Positions 23,718-35,270 of a stretch of DNA of 64,000 bases are shown here, piece by piece. The notes under the pieces are model-generated. The model worked only from the letters and a program-made list of their open reading frames with translations, was not told the DNA's origin and did no database searches. A program made the position numbers and the translations under genes. Source of the stretch: Todiramphus chloris collaris (lineage: Eukaryota; Chordata; Aves; Coraciiformes; Alcedinidae); assembly GCA_025345505.1 (NCBI GenBank), contig JANVCC010000021.1, positions 33,226,893 to 33,290,892 on the forward strand, in the 5' to 3' direction. How positions within the stretch are numbered: position 1 is the stretch's first letter; the number at the start of each line of letters is the position of its first letter.

Positions 23718-23932
23718 TTATAGGATCATAGAATTCTTGGAAGGGACCTTTAAAGTTCATCTAGCCCAACCCCTCCTGAAGTGAGCAGGAACATCTTTCA
23801 CTAGATCAGATTGATCAGACCACCATCCAACCTGACCTTTGATGTTACCAAGGATGGGGCACCTACCACTTCTCTGGGCAATCCATTCCAGTGTTTTACT
23901 ACCCCTGTTACAAAAAGTGCCTGCAAATTTGG
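23718..23932 (-). mobile_element. CR1 LINE 3' terminal fragment
   Basis: The plus strand begins with GGATCATAGAATTCTTGG, the reverse complement of a CR1 3' end, and continues with the text for the last ORF2 residues (about 23810-23920, FQRWIAQRSG-like reading on the minus strand). It stops next to a T-rich tract. It is about 215 bp long. Confidence 0.9.
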
Positions 23933-23934
23933 TT

Positions 23935-24015
23935 GTTTTTTTTTTTTTTGGTTTTTTTTTTTTGGTTTTTTTTGTTTGTTTGTTTTTGTTTTGTTTTTTT
24001 TTTTTTTGTTTTATT
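23935..24015. repeat. T-rich low-complexity tract
   Basis: About 80 bases of T with scattered G. Phe/Leu-rich frames over it are artefacts of composition. Confidence 0.95.
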
Positions 24016-24186
24016 TCACATTTGATTTAGTTGCCTTTATCTCATCACTGCCTTTATCTCATCATTAATTTAAATATCACTTTATTAATGCATCACCAAA
24101 AACAGTTGCAGAGCAAGCTGGATACCTCTGATAGCCAACCACATGATTAATCAGCTAACACATGTAACAAATTGTGTGACTCATAA

Positions 24187-24292
24187 TTTCTAACAGTTCA
24201 ACTCCCTTACAATACAAAGTTTCCTTGCTAAAATCATAGTTTCTTACAGTTCAACTCCCTTACAATACAAAGTTTCCTTGCTAAAATCATAG
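24187..24292. repeat. 53-bp tandem duplication, two copies
   Basis: The unit starting TTTCTAACAGTTCAACTCCC at 24187 is repeated from 24240 with one substitution (TAACAG against TTACAG). Near identity suggests a recent duplication. Just upstream, an 18-bp unit GCCTTTATCTCATCA is also present twice (about 24032-24065). Confidence 0.95.
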
Positions 24293-26807
24293 TAGCTGGC
24301 TACTGCTTGTGAAACAGTTGTGACAGTTCAAAGCCAGAGAGGAAAGAAAAAGCTTGCTTGTGATGGGTATCTGTATATATTAAATAGACTCACTGAAGGT
24401 GATGTTTTTGATAATTTTTGGTGAACAGACTAGGGAAGACTGTCATAATCTGCTGACCTGCACAGAGTTGCCCTCGCATAGAGCTGGTGATGTAGAATTG
24501 TCCCAAAGAGAGATGGTCGTGGAGAATTGTCCTAGACCCTTTAATAACTCTATGATGGCATAGCCAGACAGTATATAAGCATTTAGATCATTTAGGTATG
24601 TGAACAATATGACCACAAAAGATTAAGGAAAGACATGGTATGGGTAGGAGACAACCAAATAATAAAAAGGAGAGAGAACTGCCAATACACTGTTCATTTT
24701 CCTGAATATACAAGAACAGTGACTGGAAAGAAAAAAAAAGACAAAAACCAAAAGCCCACAACAAAACAAAAACACCAGAAAAATGAGATACAAAACATTG
24801 GGAGCTGACAAGAACTCCTTTTGGAGGGATACAAGTAGAATTCAAATCCCAAGTATGAAAATAAAGCATGGAGAAGAAACAAGACAAGTCTGCTTCAGTT
24901 TTGGCTTTTCCTTCCAAAGAGCTCTTAAGCCGAACTACATTGACCTTAGAGAGCCACCAAGAAACACTGTTTTCAGTGCTAACTATTCAACAATGGCTCT
25001 GTGGTATTGTATATTCACAGCTAATTTAGAGTATAAGTGTTAAAAAATAATGGCATCATATATAATGATGATGAATAAGAATGTGTGATAACTAAGAGTT
25101 AGTGCTGTATGCTGTTATTGAATTGATTTATTCAGTTTACTTTTGAAGTTTAAAATTGAAATTATTTTGTCAGATTTTGAAATGTTCCATCCAGCTCTGA
25201 TTTCCCTAAATATATATATATAGAAAAATATATAAAAATATGTGTACACCTAATATCAACAATTCCTTTATATATGCTTCATGACAGTTTGTTTATTTAC
25301 TTGTTTGGTTTTTCTTATCAGTTGCAAATGTCTGGTTAAATATCTTCACTGCTGCATTTGATTGTTATTTTAGTAGCTTCTCACTAAGCTGATAATTCTA
25401 CTCTTTGCTATTGTCTCTGTTATGGGCTATTTATTAGGGTTTGTATATCTGTGTGCACATTTAATTTATTACTGTTCACATCTCTTGTATTTGTCTCTTA
25501 TACTGAATAACCCTAAATACAGTAGCCTAATAGAACAGATCCATATATTCTACATATGCTTACAAGATGGTATGTCAGATAAATTTTGGCCCCACTTTTG
25601 GTATCACAGTTTCATTGGTCTCCTGTCTTTTCTGAGATATATATAATATGAGCCATTTAGATTATACATTCCAAAAACACATTGTTACATAAGATCTGTC
25701 CTTCTTTAATTTTCATTCTTTCCTACCCATAGACTACCATGTGCAGTGGTGCATATTATTTCACTTAATGATCAGCATATTGATCAGGATGCAAAGAAGG
25801 ATAACAAAGTTAATTAAAGGCTTCTTAAAATCCACTTGTGGAGAAAAACTTTAAGAAGTAAAGATATCTGGCTTAGGTAAAATAAAATGGAAAGATTATC
25901 TGCTAATGTGCAGAAATACCTGATGCTTGTCAGCATTTCGTATGAAAATGTAGCGAACTTATAGGAAGAATTGGAAGGAATGGTACAAAAATACTCATAT
26001 GAAAACAACATTTTGAACTTCACAGAATAAAATTCAGACAGTGGATCAGATCAGTAACAGACAGAAAGTCTCAAATGTTATGCCTTACTTAATCTTTTCA
26101 TAATACTGTTAGAAGAAATAACAAGATGGTATTGTTTAGTGTGGGGAACTCAGAATGGTGAATTATAATTTGAGCTTGGTTACTGACTCATAAGAGAAAG
26201 TGAAGGGATTATTCCCTTCAAGGTTAAAGTTTCCTGAGTAAAATGTGGTAATAATAAAAGACAACCTACTTTTAGGGATGTGAGGAAGAGCAAGTGGCTT
26301 TAAAATGTGAAGTAAATTTATAAAAGTGAAATGGCATGTGTATCAGGACTTTCTGACTGTTTCCTAAAGCAGTAGTTTGATTTCTTGAAGACATAATAAA
26401 ATATATATATTGCAGCAGAATACTGAAGCTAAAAGGAAAGTTTTTCAGTTTTACTTCAGAGTTGATCAGAGTTTCAATGTCACTTAAAAATAAAAAAAGG
26501 AAATAAGGAATTTTTTTAAGATTGAGATGTCTCAAAAGCTATGTACATTTTTATAAAAGCTTTTTTATATTTACATAAGGTCAGGAATGAAGAATCAAGG
26601 GAGTAGAAATATCTCTACATCTTCAGAAAAAGTCATACCCTGTTTGGACTAGGTAAACATAAAAGTATGCAAAACCAAATTCAGAAAACAAAATATTCAC
26701 AAACATTGGATATGCATTCATATCTGAACAGCTTGTAAAGACATTACTGCGGTCAGTATACTTGGTACAACCAATCACACAGATCAGACTGTGATGATTA
26801 TTTTATG
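24293..26807. other. No gene recognised
   Basis: AT-rich sequence. Lys/Phe-rich frames near 24588-24917 come from low-complexity A-rich sequence around 24725-24785. No classifiable repeat was seen. Confidence 0.55.
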
Positions 26808-26974
26808 TGTCAAGGGTTAGGGCTGGGCTGGCCGCTATAGAGATGTCAGCTGATCTCTATTAACCCTTCTCCCTTCCCAAAAGGGAAGAGAAAGGGAAAA
26901 GGGAAGAAAGACTTATGGATTGGAAACAAAAACTACTTCAATGAAAAATTAACATAATGAAATACACATAAATA

Positions 26975-27779
26975 TGGTCCCATGCCAACCTTATGAAGTT
27001 CAACAAGGCCAAATGCAAGGTCCTCCATCAGGGTCAGAACAATCCCAGGCACCAATATAGGCTGGGCAATGACTGTCTTGAGAGCAGCCCTGCAGAAAAG
27101 GACTTGGGAGTGCTGGTGGATGAGAAACTCAGCATGAGCCATCAGCGTGCTCTTGCAGCCCAGAAAGGCAATTGTATCCTGAGCTGCATCAAGAGAAGTG
27201 TGGCCAGCAGGTCGAGGGAGGTGATTCTCCCCCTCTACTCCACTTTCGTGAGACCTCACCTGGAGTACTGCATCTAGTTCTGGAGCCCCTGTTACAAGAA
27301 GGATATGGATGTGCTGGAACGTGTCCAGATAAGGGTCATGAGGATGATCAGAGGGCTGAAACACCTCTCCTATGAGGACAGACTGAGATAGTTGGGGTTG
27401 TTCAGTCTGGGGAAGAGAAGGCTCTGGGGAGACCTTATTGTGGCCTTCCAGTATCTGAAGGGGGCCTATAGGAAAGCTGGGGAGGGACTTTTTAGGCTGT
27501 CGGGCAGTGATAGGACTAGAGGGAATGGATCAAAATCAGAGATAGGTCGATTTAGGTTAGACATTAGAAAGAATTTCTTCACCATGAGGGTGGTGAGACA
27601 CTGGAACAGGTTGCCCAGAGAGGTGGTGAGAGCCCCATCCTTGGAATTTTTTAAGACCAGGCTGGATGGGTCTCTGAGCAACCTGATCTAGTGAGAGGTG
27701 TCCCTGCCATTGGCAGAGGGGTTGGAACTAGATGGTCTTTAAGGTCCCTTCCAACCACGACAATTCTATGATTCTATAT
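26975..27779 (+). mobile_element. CR1 LINE 3' region inserted in an LTR
   Basis: This is a 5'-truncated CR1 of about 800 bp that begins in the ORF2 thumb region ([20 protein letters not shown]) and ends with the CR1 terminal text AATTCTATGATTCTAT. Recognisable ORF2 stretches include [20 protein letters not shown] (about 27070) and LFSLGKRRLWGDLIVAFQYL (about 27398). These lie in different frames, so the copy is broken, but similarity to the CR1 text I remember is high and it looks fairly young. It is flanked on both sides by one family 2 LTR, so it must have inserted after that LTR. The 143-codon frame on its opposite strand is a shadow. Confidence 0.95.
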
Positions 27780-27781
27780 AC

Positions 27782-27811
27782 AAATATATATATATATATA
27801 TATACACATAT
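27782..27811. repeat. (TA)n microsatellite
   Basis: About ten TA units directly after the CR1 3' end, at the junction with the resumed LTR. It probably grew from the AT-rich target site. Confidence 0.9.
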
Positions 27812-28352
27812 ATGTATACTGAACCCCACCTCTCAATGGCAATCACATCATCCACATCACCATCACTACCGATGCTTGGAGCAGGCATTGGGGAAATCCC
27901 AGACAGGACTCAATGTCAAGAGGGGAGACAGATCTATGAGCTGGATTTAGGAATCAAAGCCAGAATGGACACAGTCCTTCTGAGACACCAGCCTCATCCT
28001 GAATATGCCTTATCCTGAATATGGTGTATATGGAATAGAATACCTCAGTCAGTTTTGTGTGACCTGTCCTGTGAGCACCTCCGTGCAGGTGTGGCTTTTT
28101 ATTTTACAGCATGACAACATGGCTCACAAGATTTAACAATGACCTTGGTTTCTACAGGAACAAGAATAAGCAAAAGACTTTCTGCATACCAGTCCTTGGT
28201 AGTAACTCTAAACATCGACCATTATCACTGCCAGAAGCAGACGCTGAAAAAATATGCCTTTAACTTCAGAAAGTACAGTTATGTAAAAGAAACTGATCTA
28301 AAAATTAAAATTACTGAACAGAATTAGTTCTGTTCTAGCTCAAACTAGGACT

Positions 28353-29654
28353 TTGAGTTACATGCTCAGCAACTCCAAAAGCAGACTAATATTGAAAGAG
28401 GCTTTTTAATCTTCCAACAAACAGGCTAGTTTTGATTTGATTAAATTAAATTAAATTAAAATAATTTAGATTATTCCTTTCCCATATAAGTTTCTGAAAT
28501 CTGAAAAATTAAGCTGAAAAAACAGGCTTAAGAGAGAGAACATTTACAGCAGTGAGTATAACCTCACAAATCTGACTTTTAAGCTGACTATCAAATATAG
28601 TTTCTTGATTTCTTCTATGTCCTATTCTATTCACTGCAGGGAAGCTTGTAGGTGAGCATCTATTTTCTTCTTACCTTCTGGATGAACTGAGGATTGCAGT
28701 TTCAACAAATGTAGTCCTATAAACATCACAGAATCTAACTTAAACAAGATATATACTTATGAAATGACAATTGTAGGCAATTATATATTTAACCTGCAAT
28801 ATGATGCAAAATCTGTTTACTGTCCTGTGCTAAAACTGGGGAAAACAAATTAAGCTACTTAAAATCAGAATTATTATAAAGTTTATAGCAGATGAATTAT
28901 AAATACCTCCTGAGTGGGGAAATGGATTTTCTAAAGAAAATATTAAAAATTACATAGTTTTTTTTTTTCCACAGATGTTATTGTGAACACCTTCTGAATA
29001 CATTTCTGTAAGACTTGTCAGAAATTTCATAAGATCCAGAAAGTATAAAACCAAAGTAAAATGAACTGAAAACATTCTGTGCTTCTGCTAAGAGATTTTT
29101 TTCATGTTAGCAGTGAATAATGTTCAGAAAAAAATCCAATATCAGTTGATATTACTGAAAGGTGAAGTCATGGTATAAAAGTGTCACTAGGACCATCTTA
29201 TCAGCTTATCTCTCCTGCTGTGTATTACAGAACACATATTTGCATCTTATGCAGCCATCCCGAAGTCAAGATTGCATCACAGTCAATAATTGTGTCTGGC
29301 TAAAAATGTATTGTATTTAACTAGACTGAAACAATATTTTCCCAGTGTTTAATTACCCTTACTCTTTGATATTTGTGTCTTATGCCCAAATTGAATTTGC
29401 TTGAATTCAACTTGAATCGATTTTAATTTGATTTTCCTTTCTTTTTCAAGCTAAAGAGACCTTTATTAATTAGTGTTTTTTTCCTAAGGAATACATAAAC
29501 TGTAATCAAGTAATTTCTCATTCTTCTTTCATATCCTGGATAATCTTAGTCTTTAGCTATATTTCTCTTAAAAAGCTTCTTCTCTGTTGTAAAGAGCAAG
29601 GTATACTTGTTTTCTTGCCCAGATGGGTTATGCTGAATATGCAGTCATACAATA
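28353..29654. other. AT-rich stretch, no gene recognised
   Basis: Includes a short ATTAA-type tandem tract near 28438-28461. Nothing else was classified. Confidence 0.6.
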
Positions 29655-31708
29655 CTTGCATGTCAAAAAGCAATCTGGTGGAGAAGACTGGCTTGGATGA
29701 ACAGAGACCTTTGTCTGAAACTTAGGAAGAAAAGCAGAATTTATGACCTTTGGAAGAAGGGGCAGACAACTCAGGAGAACTACAGGATGTAGTTATGAGG
29801 TTATTCAGGAAGAAGACCAGAAAGTCCAAAGCTGGACTAGAAGTTAATATGACTATTGCCATGAAAGTTAATAAAAAATGTTTCTGTAAATACATTAGAA
29901 ACAAAAGGAGGCCTGAAGAGAATCTCCATCCCTCTATTGGATGAGAGAAACTTAGTGACATAGGATGAGAAAAAGGCTAAGGTACTGAATACCTTTTTTG
30001 CCTCAGTCTTTAATAGTAAGACTGGTTGTTTTCCAGATACTCAGCCCCCTGAGCTGGAAGACAGAGTTGAGGAGCAGAATGAAGACCCCATAATCCACAG
30101 ACAACTTATTAGTGACCTGCTGCACTACTACTTAGTTGCACACAAGTCTATAGGGCTGTATGGGCTCCACCCAAGAATACTGAGGGAGCTGACAGAAGTT
30201 CTCACCAAGGCACTTTCCCTTATTTATCAGCAGTCCTGGCTAAACAGGGAGGTTCCTGTTGACTGGAGTTTAACAAATGTTATTCTCATCCACAAGAAGG
30301 GATGGAAGGAGGATATGGGGAACTACAGGCCTGTCAGTCTGACCTTGGTGCCAGGCAAAATTATGGAACAGATCATCTTGAGTGCTATCACATGGCACAT
30401 GCAGGACAACTAGGTGACCAGGCCCAGTCAACACAGGTTTATGAAAGACAAGTCCTTCCTGACTAATGTATTCTCCTTCAAGACAAGGTAAACTGCTTAG
30501 GGGATGAAGGAAAGGTTGTGGATGTTGTTTACCTAGACATTAGTAAAACTTTTGACACCATTTCCCACATTATTCTCCTAGAGAAACTGGCTGTTCATGG
30601 TGTGGATGAGTGTGCAAGTCACTCAATAAAAGACTGGCTAGATGGCCAGGCCCAAAGAGTTGTGATGAATGGAGTTCAATCCAGTTGGCAGAAGGTCACA
30701 ACTGGCATTCCCCAGGGCTCAGTATTGAGGCCATTTCTTTATCAGTTTCTTTATTATATCCATTATCAATGAGGCCATATCTTTATCAACAATCTGGACA
30801 TGGGAATTGAGGGCACCCTTAGGAATTTTGCACACGACACCAAGTTAGGTGGGGGTGTTGATCTGCTTGAGGACAGGGAGGCTCTACAGAGGGATCTGGA
30901 CAGGCTGGATTGATGGGCCCTAAGCCAGTGGCATAGGGTTCAAAAAGGCCAAGTGCCAGGTCCTGCACTTGTTCACAACAACATCCTGCAATGCTATAGA
31001 CCTGTGGAAGAGTGGATGGAAATCTGTCCATTGGAAAAGGAGCTGGCAGTGTAGGTTGACAGCTAGCTGAATATGAACCAGCAGTGTGCCTAGATGACCA
31101 AGAAGGCCAACATCATCATAACTTTTTTCAGAAATAAGTGTGTCCAGCAGGACCAGGGAAGTGATTGTCCCCCTGGACTTAGCACTGGTGAGGCCACATC
31201 TTGAAGACTGTGTTTGGACCCCTCACTACAAGAATTGACATTGAGGTGCTTGAGAGTGCCTGAAGAAGGGCAACGAAACTGGTGCATGATATAGAGCATA
31301 AGTCTTATGAAGAGCAGCTGAGGGAACTGGGATTGTTTAGCCTGTAGGAAAGGAGGCTGAGGGGAGACCTTATCGCTCTTAACAACTAGCTGAAAGGAGG
31401 TGTCAGTAAGGTAAATGTCAGTATTTTATCTCAAATAAGAAGTGTTAAGACAAGAGCAAATGGCTTCAGTTTATGCCAGGGGATATTTAGATTGGATACA
31501 AGGAAAAAGTTCTTCCCTTAAGGGTTGTCAAGCCCTGGAACAGGCTGCCCAGTGAAGTGGTTGACTCATCATCCCAGGAGGTATTTAAAAGATATGTAGT
31601 TGTGGAACTTAGTGACATGGTTTAGTGGCAGACTTGGCATTGCTATGTTTACAGTCAGACTCATTGATCTTAAGGCTCTTTACCAACCTAAATGATTCTG
31701 ATTCTTTG
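29655..31708 (+). mobile_element. CR1 LINE, longest copy (about 2 kb), ORF2 linker to 3' end
   Basis: It starts in the ORF2 linker (text like TGLDEQRPLSETEEKQ; NKRRPEENLHPSIG near 29900). It then runs through the RT fingers (YRPVSLTLVPGKIMEQII near 30325-30380) and the palm (VVYLDISKTFDTISHIILLE near 30520-30590). Next come GIPQGSVLRP at about 30704 and the catalytic box at 30827-30838, which reads FAHD where active CR1 has FADD. The thumb, C-terminal text and a 3' end in ATGATTCTGATTCTT-like units near 31700 follow. Several frameshifts and stops plus the altered catalytic Asp show it is dead. It appears more diverged than the 27-kb and 58-kb copies. Confidence 0.95.
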
Positions 31709-34700
31709 TGTCAAATTTGGAGAACAGTGCTTGGCAGCACTTCTAGTATTGTTTTCTATAAGGAAAGTAAGCAGGACAGCATGAAGACACATTAAAGAAG
31801 AAATACATATAGGCACTGTGTCTTTCATTGTCATCTGTTTTGAAACAATTCAATGATTTTTTTTTTTTTTTTTTTAACTTTTTATATTTTAACAGCTCTA
31901 AAAGGTGATTATTAGGAGACAGAAACATTTCAGTGCTAACAATAATGTCATACAAATGAAAAAATAAAATCCTTTTCCATATTCTCAAGTTTCTACTCCA
32001 TACTCAAACCATTTATAACACCAGGGATTACAGTAACCATTTTTTTACTACAGTACTGTTGCAGAATGTTATACAGAGATGTACAGATGTCTGTGTACTA
32101 TGATCCTTAACACTTTCTCAGAAATACTGGGAAACAGGAGGCTCTCTTCTGTTCTGTCAAGTTATGCAGTATATAATTATGTGCTAACCATTATTTTTCT
32201 ACAGTGTGTTATATAACAGTATACAGATTAATGTAGGACCCAGGTCTTCAGTATAACTGCCACATTCTGATCACCATTTACTGACATTTCTGTCATTTGA
32301 AAATGATACAGACAGAGGTTTTGTTTTTATATTCAGACTAGTCATTAAACTTTTGGTAGCACTATTCTAAGTATATATAAGATATATATAATATTGATAT
32401 TAATATACTCAGAGTATATTAATATAACAAAACATATATGCAAAATATTATATATTATGTATCAGTATATAATATTAATCATGGCATCACTCTCAGAGGA
32501 ATACTCTTAGAAACACCACCACATGATGGTGATTTACATGGATAGTCACGTCTGATAATTCACTTCTCCGTTTCTTAATTCTTTTAATGTTGAAGTTATC
32601 TTTATTCTACAATATTATTTTTTTGAAAGAGTATATTGTTTAGTACTTCTCCGATAAATGAATGAAGTACCTTTATTATCCAACATTCTAATCTGCCTGA
32701 ATAATTACTTCAATTTTTTTTGGCAAAGCCTACTTTCTGTTAAATCAAATTGGCAGTGACTAATTACATTATTTTAGTTCTTTATTAGTTGAGTTGTGTA
32801 TGAGTATTCCATTACTGTGACAGTAATAGATATCAGACTAACCATCCTAAAGTTATGCAATTATCATCTGCCATTTTATTTAAGAACATTTAATTTGTAG
32901 TTTTATTTTCCAAATGCTAAAGATTACAAGTATTGCCCGTTTAATCAATAATTACAATTTAAGTATAATTAACTTGAATAAAAAAAAAGTACAGTGTTAC
33001 ATCAAATATTCTCTTGACACCTACAGAACAGTGTATGGCAACAAAAGGCATCAAATAAAGAAAGAGAATATGTTATCTAATAAAATATTCTCCATCATTA
33101 AATACAGGTATATTTAATGATCTGAGTAATAAAACTGTTTTGTAATAAATAAGGTAAAAAAAGTCTGTTATCTGAAAACTCTCCTTTATATATTTTCATG
33201 GAAAATTTCAGAAGATAGTGTGAAAACTCATTAAATTATTATATACACAGTTTCACAGATACAACACAAACCTGGCACTACCTCTTATCTTCATTCCCCT
33301 TGAATGAATATGGGGTAATCACATGTTAATCTGAAAGAAAGATGAAGAGAGGATGTGCCAGCTCTTTCAGTTATGAATCCTATTACTCTAGAAGAGCTTT
33401 CATTGTTCACATCACAAAGTAGATGCAGAATTTTATTCTGGAATGATCATACTTTCAGTCTCAGTAACAATTTAGCAAGGGTCTACAGACCATGAACATG
33501 CACCCTGAAAGTGTGTGCCTATCTTTAAGACAATGCAGAGAGGAAGGGTATCTGTTTCTACCTGGAAAGTGAACTCAAAAGGGAAATGTATCCATCTTTA
33601 TGCTTCTCAATACATTACCTATTGTTAGTATAATCTTGATTCTTCTCCTCTGTTAACAATGGTGAAACAGAAAAACAACCACCATTTTATTCCCCAGGTG
33701 AAGGAGCACACTTGATTTTACCATCAGCTGAAGATAGTGTTTGGGAAACAGTTTTCTTACTGCCACTGATCCTCTTTTGATGGAGTATAAAGCCAAAGAC
33801 CACTTTCTCTCCCACTGATGACTATGATTTTGCTGGCTTATCTTTCTGCCATACTCAGTATTTTCCTGCTTTGTCTGTTTGAAATCAGGTTTTGTTGTCC
33901 TCTTGTCCCAGTGTAGCTGAGAATCAGTTTTATTTAGAAATGAGAAAGACTGGGAAATAATTTTCAGCTGTATCTCAAGTGTATGTGTCAAGACTGTGTA
34001 ACTTTTACCAAAGAAAATAAGATTAATCCTTAACTATAGAGAAAAGACTGTCATCATTCATTTGTATTTGCTAGAGAGAAATTAGAGAGGTACTGTAGAT
34101 ACCATTGGGCTAATTCTTACATGATAGTCATCTGTGTACTTTTGGCCATGTTGCTATACCTAGCATGCATGGATGATTTCCTATCTGAGCCCTTGGGATT
34201 AGAAGATGTTGCTTATTCATTAACTAGGAATAAATGTTTGAACATCAGCAACTGAGATAATAGACCAAATAGGGGAATGTTAACCTCTATTAACCTCTAT
34301 TTTACACTTCCTATACTTTGGCTAAATTGCTTTGATCTTTTGGTAATGTTTTAGGACAGCCTTTGTGACAATAGGATTTTTCAAGTTAGGACAAGAATAA
34401 ACATTTGCTTTTTTATTTCGTTAGCTTATGCAATGAAAGAAAGAAGTATAGACTGTATCTGGCAAGCCAGAACTCAGAAGATATAATTGGCTAATTCTTC
34501 AAGTATGTAATTAATATAAAGCAGTGAACTTTACAAGTTAAAAACTTTTATTATAAAGTAACTGTAAGAAAAACAATTTTTAGTAATTCTGTCTGATTTA
34601 TGATGAAGTATTGAAGAATCTATCAGGCAAAAGTTAAATATAAGTGCTTTTTATTCCAAATTCCAGACTTAAAATACCACAATCTTTGATTCTGTGTAAT

Positions 34701-35270
34701 TTTAGCCAGATGGCTTTCTGTCAATATAATTTAATAGTGAAATGTTGCATGCAGCTTCACATACATGTTTAAAAATTATTTGCATTTTTAGCATAATGTT
34801 TAACATGACTTCCAATTATACTAATAGAAAGGAAATTACTTAGTCTACGTATAAAATCTCTGGCATATGTCAGTGCTTCACTTTTCCCTTTTTTAGTTCG
34901 TGTCCAATGTGTCCTACATTTATTTGTCTAGATAATAGATCTTTGTATACAAGGACAACCTTTCGCATGATGTTGAATGAGCACTCTAACTCTTTGGGGA
35001 AACAAAAAATCATGATGCTACTTTATCTCTACTATTACAGTGCTTCATGGTATTTACAAAGTCCGGAGATGGAAAAGTTAAGGAAAAGATGGCATAGGAG
35101 CTGTCAGTACTGCTGAATGATTAGCCCATTCTGCAGCATTTGTAATTCCCATCTGGAGGTGCTTGACTAAGTCATGTTCCAGCTCTGTACAGGCCTAAAC
35201 TTGGGTATGTGTCATCACTCTTTCCCATATCATAGTTTTAGAATAAAGGAATTTTGTTGTTAATCTCTAC
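31709..35270. other. AT-rich stretch, no gene recognised
   Basis: Includes a poly(T) run at 31857-31875 and the near-perfect palindrome at 32397-32425. The minus-strand frame of 112 codons at 33653-33991 shows no motif. No classifiable repeat was seen. Confidence 0.55.
32397..32425. repeat. Near-perfect palindrome, 14-bp arms, 1-base centre
   Basis: The left arm ATATTAATATACTC and right arm GAGTATATTAATAT flank a single A. The surrounding 100 bp are almost pure A and T, which makes palindromes more likely by chance. Confidence 0.95.

Larger units (their letters stand above)
26808..28352 (-). mobile_element. Solo LTR, 'family 2', split by a CR1; fossil
   Basis: The left part (26808-26974) starts TGTCAAGGGTTAGGG and matches the left part of the LTR at 35355-36153, including the polypurine block near 26880-26910. 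The right part (27780-28352) matches the rest: TGAACCCCACC near 27820, GGAGCAGGCATTGGGG near 27880, and the terminal text ending CTCAAACTAGGACT. A CR1 lies between the two parts. Without the insert the LTR is about 740 bp. The right end has a worn terminal dinucleotide. The flanks TTATG and TTGAG are at best a degraded 5-bp duplication. No internal retroviral genes are present. Confidence 0.82.

Noticed and set aside
24588-24917. Phe/Leu-rich minus frames resembling membrane proteins
   Set aside because: Caused by an A-rich low-complexity tract read on the opposite strand. Frames at 23811-24068 and 48766-48978 have the same origin.
26933-27364. 143-codon minus frame
   Set aside because: Antisense shadow of the CR1 ORF2 at 26975-27779.
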